Assembly (NCBI RefSeq): GCF_002705925.1
Contig: NZ_NKRE01000001.1
Span: 4,853,650-4,907,608 of the forward strand
Length of the DNA stretch: 53,959 nucleotides
Direction of reading: 5' to 3'
From: Mycobacterium ostraviense
GTDB lineage: Bacteria; Actinomycetota; Actinomycetes; Mycobacteriales; Mycobacteriaceae
Shown here: piece by piece, positions 32,619-42,350 of the stretch
How positions within the stretch are numbered: the first letter of the stretch is position 1
Layout of the letters: each line of letters begins with the position of its first letter
Program-made: the position numbers and the translations under genes
Notes under the pieces: generated by a model
Told to the model about the DNA's origin: nothing
Seen by the model: the letters and a program-made list of their open reading frames with translations, nothing else
Databases searched by the model: none

Positions 32619-32637
32619 TTAGCGAAGGCTAACATAA
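32619..32637. promoter_or_regulatory. IdeR-like iron box between mbtK and mbtE
   Basis: TTAGCGAAGGCTAACATAA matches the IdeR consensus at 15 of 19 positions. It lies 45 bases before mbtK and 93 bases before mbtE, in the divergent promoter region of the two main siderophore operons. Confidence 0.75.
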
Positions 32638-32729
32638 GCCACTGGGCTGTCGGATGGCGCTGGCAAAAGTGGTGTCATCGCAGTTCAGCCCGACCGCACG
32701 TGGGGTTGGAGGGGAACTACGGATTAGGG

Positions 32730-35700
32730 GTGAAACGGGCCGTGGCAGATGATGTCAAGACCTTGCAGGAACGTCGCCGGGAACTCCTGCGCAGGCGTAT
32801 CGCTGAAGGCGGTATGGCGACCGCGAACAAAGCGGCCGCATCCGTCTGCGCGGGAGAACGCTACCGCCTATCGGCCGGCCAGCGCCGAATGTGGTTCCTG
32901 CAGGCGATGGACGCACGGGACGTCACGTTGAACATCTGTGTTGCCTATCGACTCACAGGCGCCTTGGACGAGGCAGGCTTGCGGGCCGCATTGAGCGCCG
33001 TTGTCGAGCGCCATTCCATTTTGCGCACCGTCTACGGAGTGGACTCGGAAGGGGAGCCGTATCAAGTGTTTTCCGACGGCGCCGAAGTGAGTTGGCGAAC
33101 CGACGACATTACCCATCTCCCCGCCGACGAACGTGAGCCGCACATCGAGACCCTGGCACGAGAAGAGTTCGGGCGGCCATTCGATCTCACGAGCGAGTGG
33201 CCTTTGCGCGCAACCCTTATCCGCTCGGGTACCGACGAATGTGTGCTGCTCCTTGTCGTGCATCACATCTGTTGGGACGACGGCTGCTGGGCCATTTTCC
33301 TGGGGGAGCTGAGCGCCGCTTATAACGGGCGGCAACTTGGCGGCTCGGCGCCACAGTTCGTGGCAGTCGAGGTGCTCGAGACCTCGGCGGAACCCAGCAT
33401 TGCGGATATCGGCTACTGGGCGGACACTTTGCGGCCGTCACCCGAGCCGCTGCAGCTTCCCGGAGTAGCCGCTGTACGTCCGTCCAGGCTCGCCGAACGC
33501 CGAACTCAGGCCTTGCCAGCCGATCTGTTCGGCCGTGTCGAGGACTTCGCCCAAAAACGTTCAGCCTCACCATTTATGGTATTGCTGGCGGCCTTCGGCG
33601 CGCTGATTCGCCGCTATACCGGCTCTTCGGATTTCCTGATTTCCGTGCCGGTCACCGAGCGCAGGGCGACGGCTGAGCGTGCCATCGGATATTTCGGTAA
33701 CACGTTGTTGCTGCGCATCGTCGCGCGACCCGATGACACGTTCACCACCCTGGTCGACGCGGTGCGCGAAACCTGTCTCAACGGCTTCGCCCACCAGTGC
33801 GTCGGCATCGATCGGGTGGTCCGCGAACTCAACCCGGAGCGCATGGGACACGACGGCATGGACCAGTTGGTCCGGCTCGGTTTCAGTATGCGCACGAGCG
33901 CCAGCGGATTCGGGCTGGCCGGCGTCGCGGTGCGACAACTCGAACTCGGGGCCGTGACGGCCCATCTTCCCCTTGTCTTATCGGTCGTGCTCGACCCGGA
34001 CGGCGTGAGGGTCGAGTTCGAATACCAGATCGACGTTTTGGGCTCTGCACTCGTCGGTCAGATGCTGGCCCACTACCTGCAGCTACTGGCCAGCGCGCTG
34101 GACGAGCCCGAACGTCGCATCGCCGGTGTGGACATGCTCGGCGCTGCCGAGCGGGAGGCCGTCCTGGCGAAATCGCACGGCGAACTGGTAGCCACGCCGG
34201 CGACCACCATGGTGGCGGTGCTCGATGCCGCCGCAGCCGCCACTCCCGAAGCGATCGCCCTGGCTTCCGACGAAGCCGAGCTGACCTATGCCCAACTACA
34301 CCGCCGCGCAAACCGGCTGGCTCGCTGGCTGGTCGCACAGGGGTTTGGTGCTGAGGACCTCATCGGTCTGCGAATGACCGCCTCGATCGAGTTCATCGTC
34401 GCGATGCTGGCCGTATTGAAAACCGGCGCGGCCTACGTTCCCATCGACCCGACCTATCCGGACGAGCGCATCGAATACCTCGTTGCCGACGCATCCCCAC
34501 GAACGGTTTTCGGGTGGCAGGAACTCGCCGCCGCCGAACGGGCCGCCGCACAGCTGCCGGACGTCCCTCTCACCGACGCCGACCGGCTGCATCCCGTGCT
34601 TCCCGACCACTTGGCTTACGTCATCTACACTTCCGGCTCCACCGGGCGCCCCAAAGGCGTGGCGGTCTCTCATCGCGCCATCGCCGAGCACGTGGACGGC
34701 TTCGTCGCCGAGTGGAATGTGACCGCCGGCGACCGGTGGCTGCAATCGTCGTCGGTCAGCTTCGATGCTTCGCTGGCGGAGATCTTCATCACGTTGTCGC
34801 TTGGCGCACAGCTGATCGTCCCCAAGCCCCAGGCCTTCACCGACCTCGGTTACCTTGCCGAGCTGATCAGTCGCCGCGGCGTCACTGTGCTGCATATGGT
34901 GCCGTCGATGCTCAGCACCCTGCTGATGGGGCCGCAAGTCAGCGAATGGCGGGGGTTGCGACACGTTCCGGTGGGCGGGGAAGCGCTTCCCGGTGAATTA
35001 GCGGACAAATTCGCCGGCTACTTCGACGCGGAATTGCGCAATCACTACGGCCCCACCGAGGCCGTCGTCTGTTCGACACATTCGCTGGTCGAGGGATCGC
35101 AGGGGGCCCGGGTCGTGCCTATCGGTGTGCCGAACCGCAACGTCTACGCCTACGTGCTCGACGAAGAGTTACAACCGGTGCCCGCGGAGGTGATCGGCGA
35201 GCTGTATCTGGGTGGTGTCCAGTTGGCACGCGGGTATCTGGGAGCTCCCGCGTTGACCGCGCAGCGGTTCGTCGCAGACCCGTTCAATGCTGGCATGCGG
35301 CTGTATCGATCGGGAGATCTGGTTCGCCGCAATATGTCTGGTGAGCTGGAGATCGTCGGCCGAGCTGACGAGCAAGTCAAGATTCGCGGATTCCGTATCG
35401 AGCTTGGCGAGGTCGAATCGGTGATCGCGACCCATCCAGCGGTGCGGCATTGTCTGGTCGTCGCGGCAGACGCCGAGGCCGGCCCGACGCTTGCCGCGTA
35501 CCTGGTGCCCGCATCCGGCGAAACATCGTCGGCTCAGCCAGATCTCGACGAGATTCGCGCACATGCCGCATCCTTGCTGCCGGAATACATGGTGCCTAGT
35601 GCCTTCGCGGTGATTCCCGAGATTCCGCTGACCAGGAGCGGCAAACTGGACAAGCGGGCGTTGCCGGCGCCGGCGCCTATCTCGGCGCGCCGCTACCGCG

Positions 35701-37766
35701 AGCCGGCCACTGTCACCGAGCGCAGGATCTGCTCGATCTTTGCCCGGCTGTTCGGATGGGAGCGAGTCGGAGCAGAGGACTCCTTCTTCGGCCTGGGCGG
35801 CCATTCCCTGTTGGCGGCTCGGCTGGTCGCGCAGATCCGCGCCGAATTCGGGATAGAGCTGACTGTCCGCGCGGTGTTCGATAGCCCAACCCCGGCCGGG
35901 CTGGCCGCTCGGCTGGTCCAACGATTCCATGCCGAATTCGAGATCGACCTCGACGCGCTGGAGGCCGAGGGAACTTTCGACGATGCCAGGTCGGAACCGA
36001 TAGCTGCTCGTCCAGAACTGGCCGGCTCGCAGCGTCAGGAACGGCCCCCATTGTCCTACTCCCAGCTGGCCGCGTGGTTTCAATACCGGATCGAAGGTGC
36101 GCAAGACGGTTTCAACATGCCACTATCGCTTCGATTCGAAGGTCCGCTGGATGTCGGCGCCCTCACCACGGCGCTCAACGACGTCGTGGCACGGCACGAG
36201 GCGCTACGGACGAATTTCGGCGAGCACCAAGGTGTTCCGTATCAAATCGTGCATCCGAGCCTGGAATTGGAGCTGCCGGTCCGGCAGACGGACTCCGAGA
36301 ACCTCAACCAGGTGGTGACGCAGCTGCGCCGGCACGTGTTTATGCCGGAATCTGGGCCGCTGATCAAGGCCACCCTGTTGGCGCTGGGGCCGGATACCCA
36401 CGTGCTGCTGTTGATCGTGCACCACATCGTCAGTGATCACGCGTCGCTCGGCATTGTCTGTGACGACCTGATCGACGCCTATCGCGCCCGGGTGGAGGGG
36501 AGTGCGCCGAGGTGGGCCGCGCTGCCCATTCAGTTCGCGGATTACGCGCGGTGGCAAAGAAGCGCACTTGACTCGGAATGGGGGCGGGCGCAGCTGTCGT
36601 ATTGGCGCGACGCATTGGCCGGCTTGCCCGACGAGATTTCAATCGCCGCCGACCACCCGCGCCCACCGGCCCTCGGCAAGCGTGGGGCAGTGGTGAGTTT
36701 CACTGTTTCCGCGGCGCGCCGGGCCGCCCTCACGCAGTTGGCCGAAGCGGCCGAAGCTACCGAATTCATGGTGTATCAAGCCGTCCTTGCGGTACTACTG
36801 CACAAGCTCGGTGGTGGCACGGATATCGCGTTAGGCAGCCCGGTAGCGTCCCGGGTGGAGACGACCACCGCGAACCTGGTTGGGCTGTTCGCCAACGTGG
36901 TGGTGCTGCGCAACGACTTGTCCGGCGACCCCAGCCCGCGCACCATGATCGCGCGCAGCCGCGAGACGGTAATCGATGCGTTCGCACATCAGGAACTGCC
37001 CATCGAGCGTCTGGTCGAGGCGCTCAATCCGCCACGCTCCCTGTCGCGAAACCCGCTGTTTCAGAACATGATCCACTTCCGCGGCGAGGATTGGGCGCTG
37101 ACACCGCGCGATCTCACGCCGAGCGGTCAAACCACGGTTGTTCCAGTTGCCATGGACTTCGATGTCTCATTGCTGGACCTGGATGTGGGCATGACCGTGA
37201 CGCCGCATGGCGAACTGGACGTGCGGGTGGTCGCCAATGCCGATCTGTACGAACCTGCAACTGTTGCGCTGATCGCCGAGGCGCTGAACACCGCACTGGA
37301 CGGATTTGCGTCGACGCCGGACCGTCCGATATCGACGCTGGAGCTGCTGTCCGCGGCTGCTTTGGCGAAGCTGGTTGCTCGGCCGACCCCAACGATCTCC
37401 TCGGCCCGCGAACCGGCCACGGGCGGCTCGGTGGAAACCGAGCAGGTCCTGATCGCCTTGCTGGAGGAGTTGCTCGACATCACCGGCGTGGACCGCGATG
37501 ACAACTTCTTCGCTCTTGGCGGTGACAGCATCATTTCGATCAAATGGTCGGCGCAGGCCACCGCGCAGGGTCTGCCGTTCACCCCGGCGATGGTGTTCGA
37601 GCACATGACGATTGCCGAGCTGGCCGCAGCGGTCGACACGGCCGCCGAGCAGGCGGCGGCCGAAACCGAGTCGCCGCCGGAACAGGGATCCTCGCCGATG
37701 AGTGCGTCGGGGCTCAGCGCCGACGCGTTGGCCAAGCTCACCGCATCCTGGCTCAGCGGGTCGTGA
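32730..37766 (+). CDS. mbtE: Mycobactin NRPS, C-A-PCP-C-PCP
   Basis: A 1,678-residue synthetase. Domain order: condensation (HHICWDD near 178), adenylation (YTSGSTGRPKG near 633; KIRGFRIELGE near 884; SGKLDKR near 966), carrier (GLGGHSLLAA near 1025), second condensation (HHIVSDH near 1231) and second carrier (LGGDSIISIK near 1595). The second module has no adenylation domain. Order and length match M. tuberculosis MbtE (about 1,682), which activates a lysine. GTG 32730 is preferred on length; GTG 32742 is an alternative. A longer frame upstream would cross the IdeR-like box. It leads the mbtE-mbtF-mbtB operon. Confidence 0.88.
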   Translation: MKRAVADDVKTLQERRRELLRRRIAEGGMATANKAAASVCAGERYRLSAGQRRMWFLQAMDARDVTLNICVAYRLTGALDEAGLRAALSAVVERHSILRTVYGVDSEGEPYQVFSDGAEVSWRTDDITHLPADEREPHIETLAREEFGRPFDLTSEWPLRATLIRSGTDECVLLLVVHHICWDDGCWAIFLGELSAAYNGRQLGGSAPQFVAVEVLETSAEPSIADIGYWADTLRPSPEPLQLPGVAAVRPSRLAERRTQALPADLFGRVEDFAQKRSASPFMVLLAAFGALIRRYTGSSDFLISVPVTERRATAERAIGYFGNTLLLRIVARPDDTFTTLVDAVRETCLNGFAHQCVGIDRVVRELNPERMGHDGMDQLVRLGFSMRTSASGFGLAGVAVRQLELGAVTAHLPLVLSVVLDPDGVRVEFEYQIDVLGSALVGQMLAHYLQLLASALDEPERRIAGVDMLGAAEREAVLAKSHGELVATPATTMVAVLDAAAAATPEAIALASDEAELTYAQLHRRANRLARWLVAQGFGAEDLIGLRMTASIEFIVAMLAVLKTGAAYVPIDPTYPDERIEYLVADASPRTVFGWQELAAAERAAAQLPDVPLTDADRLHPVLPDHLAYVIYTSGSTGRPKGVAVSHRAIAEHVDGFVAEWNVTAGDRWLQSSSVSFDASLAEIFITLSLGAQLIVPKPQAFTDLGYLAELISRRGVTVLHMVPSMLSTLLMGPQVSEWRGLRHVPVGGEALPGELADKFAGYFDAELRNHYGPTEAVVCSTHSLVEGSQGARVVPIGVPNRNVYAYVLDEELQPVPAEVIGELYLGGVQLARGYLGAPALTAQRFVADPFNAGMRLYRSGDLVRRNMSGELEIVGRADEQVKIRGFRIELGEVESVIATHPAVRHCLVVAADAEAGPTLAAYLVPASGETSSAQPDLDEIRAHAASLLPEYMVPSAFAVIPEIPLTRSGKLDKRALPAPAPISARRYREPATVTERRICSIFARLFGWERVGAEDSFFGLGGHSLLAARLVAQIRAEFGIELTVRAVFDSPTPAGLAARLVQRFHAEFEIDLDALEAEGTFDDARSEPIAARPELAGSQRQERPPLSYSQLAAWFQYRIEGAQDGFNMPLSLRFEGPLDVGALTTALNDVVARHEALRTNFGEHQGVPYQIVHPSLELELPVRQTDSENLNQVVTQLRRHVFMPESGPLIKATLLALGPDTHVLLLIVHHIVSDHASLGIVCDDLIDAYRARVEGSAPRWAALPIQFADYARWQRSALDSEWGRAQLSYWRDALAGLPDEISIAADHPRPPALGKRGAVVSFTVSAARRAALTQLAEAAEATEFMVYQAVLAVLLHKLGGGTDIALGSPVASRVETTTANLVGLFANVVVLRNDLSGDPSPRTMIARSRETVIDAFAHQELPIERLVEALNPPRSLSRNPLFQNMIHFRGEDWALTPRDLTPSGQTTVVPVAMDFDVSLLDLDVGMTVTPHGELDVRVVANADLYEPATVALIAEALNTALDGFASTPDRPISTLELLSAAALAKLVARPTPTISSAREPATGGSVETEQVLIALLEELLDITGVDRDDNFFALGGDSIISIKWSAQATAQGLPFTPAMVFEHMTIAELAAAVDTAAEQAAAETESPPEQGSSPMSASGLSADALAKLTASWLSGS

Positions 37767-40700
37767 AGGCTGTCATGGCCACACCTGCGCCGCCGATCGA
37801 GGATGTCCTTGCCCTCAGCCCGTTGCAGGAGGGGCTTTTTGCGTTGCACCGATTGGCCGAGGACGGCGTCGACGTTTACAGCATGCAGTTCGTGGTCGAC
37901 GTCGACGGACCGGTCGACGTGGATTTGCTTCGCCGCAGTGCTCAAGCCATGCTGGACCGGCATCCGAATCTCCGGGCCGCCTTCTGGGATCGCGACGTAC
38001 CGAGGCCGGTGCAGATCGTACCCGCCCGGGCCGAGTTGCCGTGGTCCGAGAGATTCGCGTTGCCAACGGAGTTCGACGCCATCGCGCGCTCGGAACGGCG
38101 CCGGCGCTTCGACTTGCGGCGCGGGCCGGCATTGCGTGTTGTGCTGCTCACCGTGCCCGGTGGGGCCAGACGCCGGATCATCTTCACCGCGCATCACATC
38201 TTGGTGGATGGCTGGTCGCTTGCCGTGTTCTTCACCGAGATGCTGGCCATCTACCGCGCGGGCGGATCAGTCGACGGGCTAGGTGTCCCGCGTCCATACC
38301 GCGACTACATCGTCTGGCTTGCGGCCCAGGACAAGACTGCGGGCATTGCCCGATGGATTCACTACCTGCAGGTCGTGTCCGGACCGCTCATGGTGGCAGA
38401 TGGCCCGGCACCGGGCGCTGCCGCTTGCGGCGACCGTGTGCCGGAGAAGTCGGAATTGCTGTTGCCCGCCGCCGATACGGCACGACTGCGCGGGTGGGCA
38501 GAACGCAACCGATTGACGCTCAATACCGCAGTGCTTTTCGCCTGGACCGTCGTGCTCAGCAGGCTCACCGACCGCCGGGATGTGGTTTTCGGAACCATCG
38601 TCTCCGGTCGACCGGAGAGCTTGCCCGGCGTGGAAAGCATGGTCGGACTGTTCATCAACGTCGTGCCGGTTGTGCACCAGGTGAATAGCACCGACACCGT
38701 GGTAGAGCAATGCTCCCGATTACAGCGGGAGACATCGGCGATGCGCGACCTCGGCTATCTCGGTCTTTCGGAAATCCAGCGCGAATACGGCCGTGGAACC
38801 TTGTTTGACTCCCTGTTCGTTTTCGAAAACGCACCGATCGAAGATGCGATCCGTTCGGTCCGTACACCCGACGGCGCCCAGTTCTGTCCGGTCGAAATGG
38901 AAAGTCTGACGCACTACCCGTTGACGGTGGTGTCGCACATGCGGCACGACGCGCTGGTGGTGCTGGTCGAGGCGATTACTGCGGCGCTGCCGCATCTTCG
39001 GCCAACCGAGATCGGCGAGCGATTGCTCGCAGTGCTGCGTCAACTCCCCGATATTGCCGACGGCACCCCCGACGCGCTGGACGTTCTCACCGCCGCCGAG
39101 CGGCATGAGTTCGATCACCTTACGACTGGGCCGGCGCCGGGGCCGGAGTGCACCTCAGTGTGGGAGATGTTTGAGCGGCAGGTTCGCGCCACACCGCACG
39201 CCGTCGCCCTGACCGCCGGCGACGACGAACGCTACACCTATGCCGAATTACACGCCCACGCATGCCGGCTGGCGAGAGAGCTTGCCGCCCGCGGGGTCGG
39301 GCCGGAACAAGTCGTCGCGCTGTTGTTGCCACGCTCGGCTCGGTCGGTGGTCGCCATTCTGGCGGTGCTCGCCGCCGGTGGTGCCTATCTGCCCGTCGAC
39401 ACCACGCTGCCCCAGCCGCGCATCGAAACGACCTTGCGCCGTGCAAATCCGGCGCTCGTTATCACGGAGGACGGTTACTCACGGTTGGCCGGTGTCCCGG
39501 TAAGCACCGTATTCATCGATGATCCTCTTGTGGCAGAGCGTATTTCGCGACTTCCCGCCAACGCCCCGGTCATCCTTCGCCATCCCCAGCACAGCGCCTA
39601 TGTCATCTTCACGTCCGGGTCGACCGGTGAACCCAAGGGAGTCATCGGCACCAATGCCGCATTGCTGAGTTACTTCGCCGACCATCGCGAGCGGGTCTAT
39701 CGCGCAGCCGCAAAGCGTCTGGGCCGCCCGCTGCGGATCGCACACGCTTGGTCGTTGAGCTTTGATGCCTCGTGGCAGCCCATGGTCGGACTGCTCGACG
39801 GCCACGCCGTTCATCTTTTCGACGCCGTGGACATGCGTGACGCGGACCGGTTGGTCAAAGGTGTTGCCGCCCAACAGATCGACATGATCGACACCACCCC
39901 GTCGATGTTTGTGCAACTGCGTGCTGCTGGACTCTTGGATCAGAACCTTTCGGTGTTGGCGTTGGGCGGCGAGTCGATCAACACGGCGTTGTGGCGGCAA
40001 CTGCGCGCTCTGCCGGCAGCGTCGATATGCGACGCGGTCTACAACTGCTACGGGCCTACCGAAATGACGGTTGAGGCGGTGGTGGCCGCGGTCAAGGAAT
40101 ATCCGACACCGTCGATCGGCACGGCGAACGCCGGCACCTTCGCCTACGTCCTGGATTCGGCGTTGCGAAGAGTTCCCAACGGTGTGGTCGGTGAACTGTA
40201 TCTGTCCGGAGCACAGCTGGCCCGTGGTTATGTTGGCAGCTCGGCGATGACCGCTGTTCGCTTCGTGGCCGACCCGCTGCGCCCCGGACATCGTATGTAT
40301 CGCACCGGTGACCTGGTGCGCCGCCTACCTGACGGTGGTTATGCCTATGTCGGACGGGGCGACACGCAGGTCAAGATTCGCGGCTACCGCGTCGAGGTCG
40401 GCGAGATCGAGGCCGCACTGCGTGACCGGCCTGGGGTGCATGACGCGGCAGTTTCGGTTGTACGTCGTGGGGCCGGCGCGAGCTTGGTGGGCTTCGTTGC
40501 GTGGCAGGGAACTACGGATGCTGATCCGGCGCAGTTGCGTGCCGCCCTGGCAGATCGGCTGCCTATCTACATGGTTCCGGCCCGGATCGTGGTCTTACCG
40601 CAGCTGCCTGTCAACGCCAACGGCAAGCTGGACAACCGCATGTTGGACCGGCTGGCCGAGAATGCGCTCGCGCAAGTCACGAAGGGGGCCGTGCCGGCTA

Positions 40701-42328
40701 CCGATACCCAACGGGCGCTGTGCGACGTGTTCGGCGAGCAATTCAACGGTGTTGTGCCCCATATCGATGACGACTTGTTCTCGCTCGGATTGGACAGCAT
40801 TGTGGCAATCTCGCTGGTCCACAAGGCTCGACGGCGCGGTCTCGGATTAAGTCCGCGGATGTTCTTCACAGCCCCGACGATTCGCCAACTCGCGGCCGTT
40901 GTCGATGCGGCGTCCGATTTGGATGCGGTTGTCCAGAGTGCCGAATACGGCGAGGTGGCGCCGTTGCCGATGGTGTCGTGGCTTTACGAATATGGCAACT
41001 ATCGCCGCTTCGCCAACACCATCTTGCTGCAGTTGCCGTCCGACATCGAGCGCCCGGCAATCGAGTTGATGCTGCAAATGTTGCTCGATGGACACGAGAC
41101 CCTGCGATCGATTCTGGTCGACACTGCCCGTGGCCCGCGCCTGGTCACCCGGGAACCCGGAGTTGTCCGTGCCACTGACGTGCTTGACCAAGTGTCGCTG
41201 CCGATTTCAACCGATGCCCAGCGAGAGTCGGCTATCACACACTGCGCACGGAAGGCCATCGACGAAATTGATCCGCACGCCGGCACCATGGTGCGGGCGG
41301 TGTGGTTGTCCGCGGCCGAGCACGGCCACCTGTTGTTGCTCACCGTGCACCACCTGGCGGTGGATGTGGTGTCTTGGCAGATCATGCTCAGCGAGCTTGC
41401 GCAGGCGTGGCGGTCTGTGAAGTCCGGTGTGGCGCCGAAGACGCTGCCGGAGTTCACTTCCTACCGCCGGTGGTCGGAACTGATGTGGGAACGCGCCGCC
41501 ACGCCGGAGGTGCTCGCCCAGCGCGACTACTGGATTGCTCAGGTCGGTGCTTCCGAGGCCCCGTTGGGCTTGCGGCATCCCGACCCGACTCGTGACACTT
41601 GGTCCACGCTGCGAGTCACACAGGTGAGCACACCAGTCAGGATCACTGAGCGGATACTGGCCAGGCTTACCCGGGATAACGGTATGCGCGAATTTCTCCT
41701 AGCCGCAACCACAGCCGCCGTTGCGAGTTGGCGTCGTGTTCGCGCGCAAGATGCGTCTTCCGGCGTGCTCATCGCTTTGGACAGCCATGGGCGAGCTGAT
41801 ACCGTTCTGGGCGCCGACACGACGACCACGGTTGGTTGGTTTACCAGCGCATTCCCAGTCCGGCTCGGGGCTGGCGCTGCGGCTGTCGAGATCGAGCAGA
41901 TCGAGGCGGATCCGCAGGCCGCCCGGACACTACTCGACTCTGTAACCGCCTATCTCAGCGCAGTTCCGTACGAAGGCTTGGATTACGGCCTGCTTCGTTA
42001 TGTCGGCGAAGTCTCTGAACTGCGGGAGGCTACCGAACCGCAGATAATGTTCAGCTATCTGGGTCGGCTGGACCTCAGCGGGCTCACCGAGCAGCCGTGG
42101 TCACTGTCGATGGATCAGCAAATCGATTGTCTGCCGGTCGATCCCGAGCCAGATCTGCCACTCCGCTTTGCGCTGTATCTCAGCGTGTTGGTGCGTTCGA
42201 CGCCCGAGGGCTCGCAACTGACCGCCAACTGGCTGTGGAGTGACGCGCTATTCGCGCTCTCCGACATCGACCGTCTGACGCAGTTCTGGCAGCGTAGCAT
42301 CGCCGCGCTCGCCGCTGGTATCGCATAG
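37763..42328 (+). CDS. mbtF: Mycobactin NRPS, C-A-PCP-E
   Basis: A 1,521-residue synthetase. Condensation (HHILVDG near 143), adenylation (FTSGSTGEPKG near 615; NGKLDNR near 952), carrier (LGLDSIVAIS near 1010) and a C-terminal epimerase-type domain (HHLAVDVVSW near 1196; FSYLGRLDLSG near 1430) follow in order. In mycobactin synthesis MbtF adds the terminal lysine that cyclises. The adenylation domain shares IAHAWSLSFDASWQPMVGLLDGHAVH with M. tuberculosis MbtF. The GTG at 37763 overlaps the mbtE stop (GTGA); ATG 37775 is an alternative. Confidence 0.88.
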   Translation: MKAVMATPAPPIEDVLALSPLQEGLFALHRLAEDGVDVYSMQFVVDVDGPVDVDLLRRSAQAMLDRHPNLRAAFWDRDVPRPVQIVPARAELPWSERFALPTEFDAIARSERRRRFDLRRGPALRVVLLTVPGGARRRIIFTAHHILVDGWSLAVFFTEMLAIYRAGGSVDGLGVPRPYRDYIVWLAAQDKTAGIARWIHYLQVVSGPLMVADGPAPGAAACGDRVPEKSELLLPAADTARLRGWAERNRLTLNTAVLFAWTVVLSRLTDRRDVVFGTIVSGRPESLPGVESMVGLFINVVPVVHQVNSTDTVVEQCSRLQRETSAMRDLGYLGLSEIQREYGRGTLFDSLFVFENAPIEDAIRSVRTPDGAQFCPVEMESLTHYPLTVVSHMRHDALVVLVEAITAALPHLRPTEIGERLLAVLRQLPDIADGTPDALDVLTAAERHEFDHLTTGPAPGPECTSVWEMFERQVRATPHAVALTAGDDERYTYAELHAHACRLARELAARGVGPEQVVALLLPRSARSVVAILAVLAAGGAYLPVDTTLPQPRIETTLRRANPALVITEDGYSRLAGVPVSTVFIDDPLVAERISRLPANAPVILRHPQHSAYVIFTSGSTGEPKGVIGTNAALLSYFADHRERVYRAAAKRLGRPLRIAHAWSLSFDASWQPMVGLLDGHAVHLFDAVDMRDADRLVKGVAAQQIDMIDTTPSMFVQLRAAGLLDQNLSVLALGGESINTALWRQLRALPAASICDAVYNCYGPTEMTVEAVVAAVKEYPTPSIGTANAGTFAYVLDSALRRVPNGVVGELYLSGAQLARGYVGSSAMTAVRFVADPLRPGHRMYRTGDLVRRLPDGGYAYVGRGDTQVKIRGYRVEVGEIEAALRDRPGVHDAAVSVVRRGAGASLVGFVAWQGTTDADPAQLRAALADRLPIYMVPARIVVLPQLPVNANGKLDNRMLDRLAENALAQVTKGAVPATDTQRALCDVFGEQFNGVVPHIDDDLFSLGLDSIVAISLVHKARRRGLGLSPRMFFTAPTIRQLAAVVDAASDLDAVVQSAEYGEVAPLPMVSWLYEYGNYRRFANTILLQLPSDIERPAIELMLQMLLDGHETLRSILVDTARGPRLVTREPGVVRATDVLDQVSLPISTDAQRESAITHCARKAIDEIDPHAGTMVRAVWLSAAEHGHLLLLTVHHLAVDVVSWQIMLSELAQAWRSVKSGVAPKTLPEFTSYRRWSELMWERAATPEVLAQRDYWIAQVGASEAPLGLRHPDPTRDTWSTLRVTQVSTPVRITERILARLTRDNGMREFLLAATTAAVASWRRVRAQDASSGVLIALDSHGRADTVLGADTTTTVGWFTSAFPVRLGAGAAAVEIEQIEADPQAARTLLDSVTAYLSAVPYEGLDYGLLRYVGEVSELREATEPQIMFSYLGRLDLSGLTEQPWSLSMDQQIDCLPVDPEPDLPLRFALYLSVLVRSTPEGSQLTANWLWSDALFALSDIDRLTQFWQRSIAALAAGIA

Positions 42329-42350
42329 AACGGAGCCGGGGAGGAGCGGT

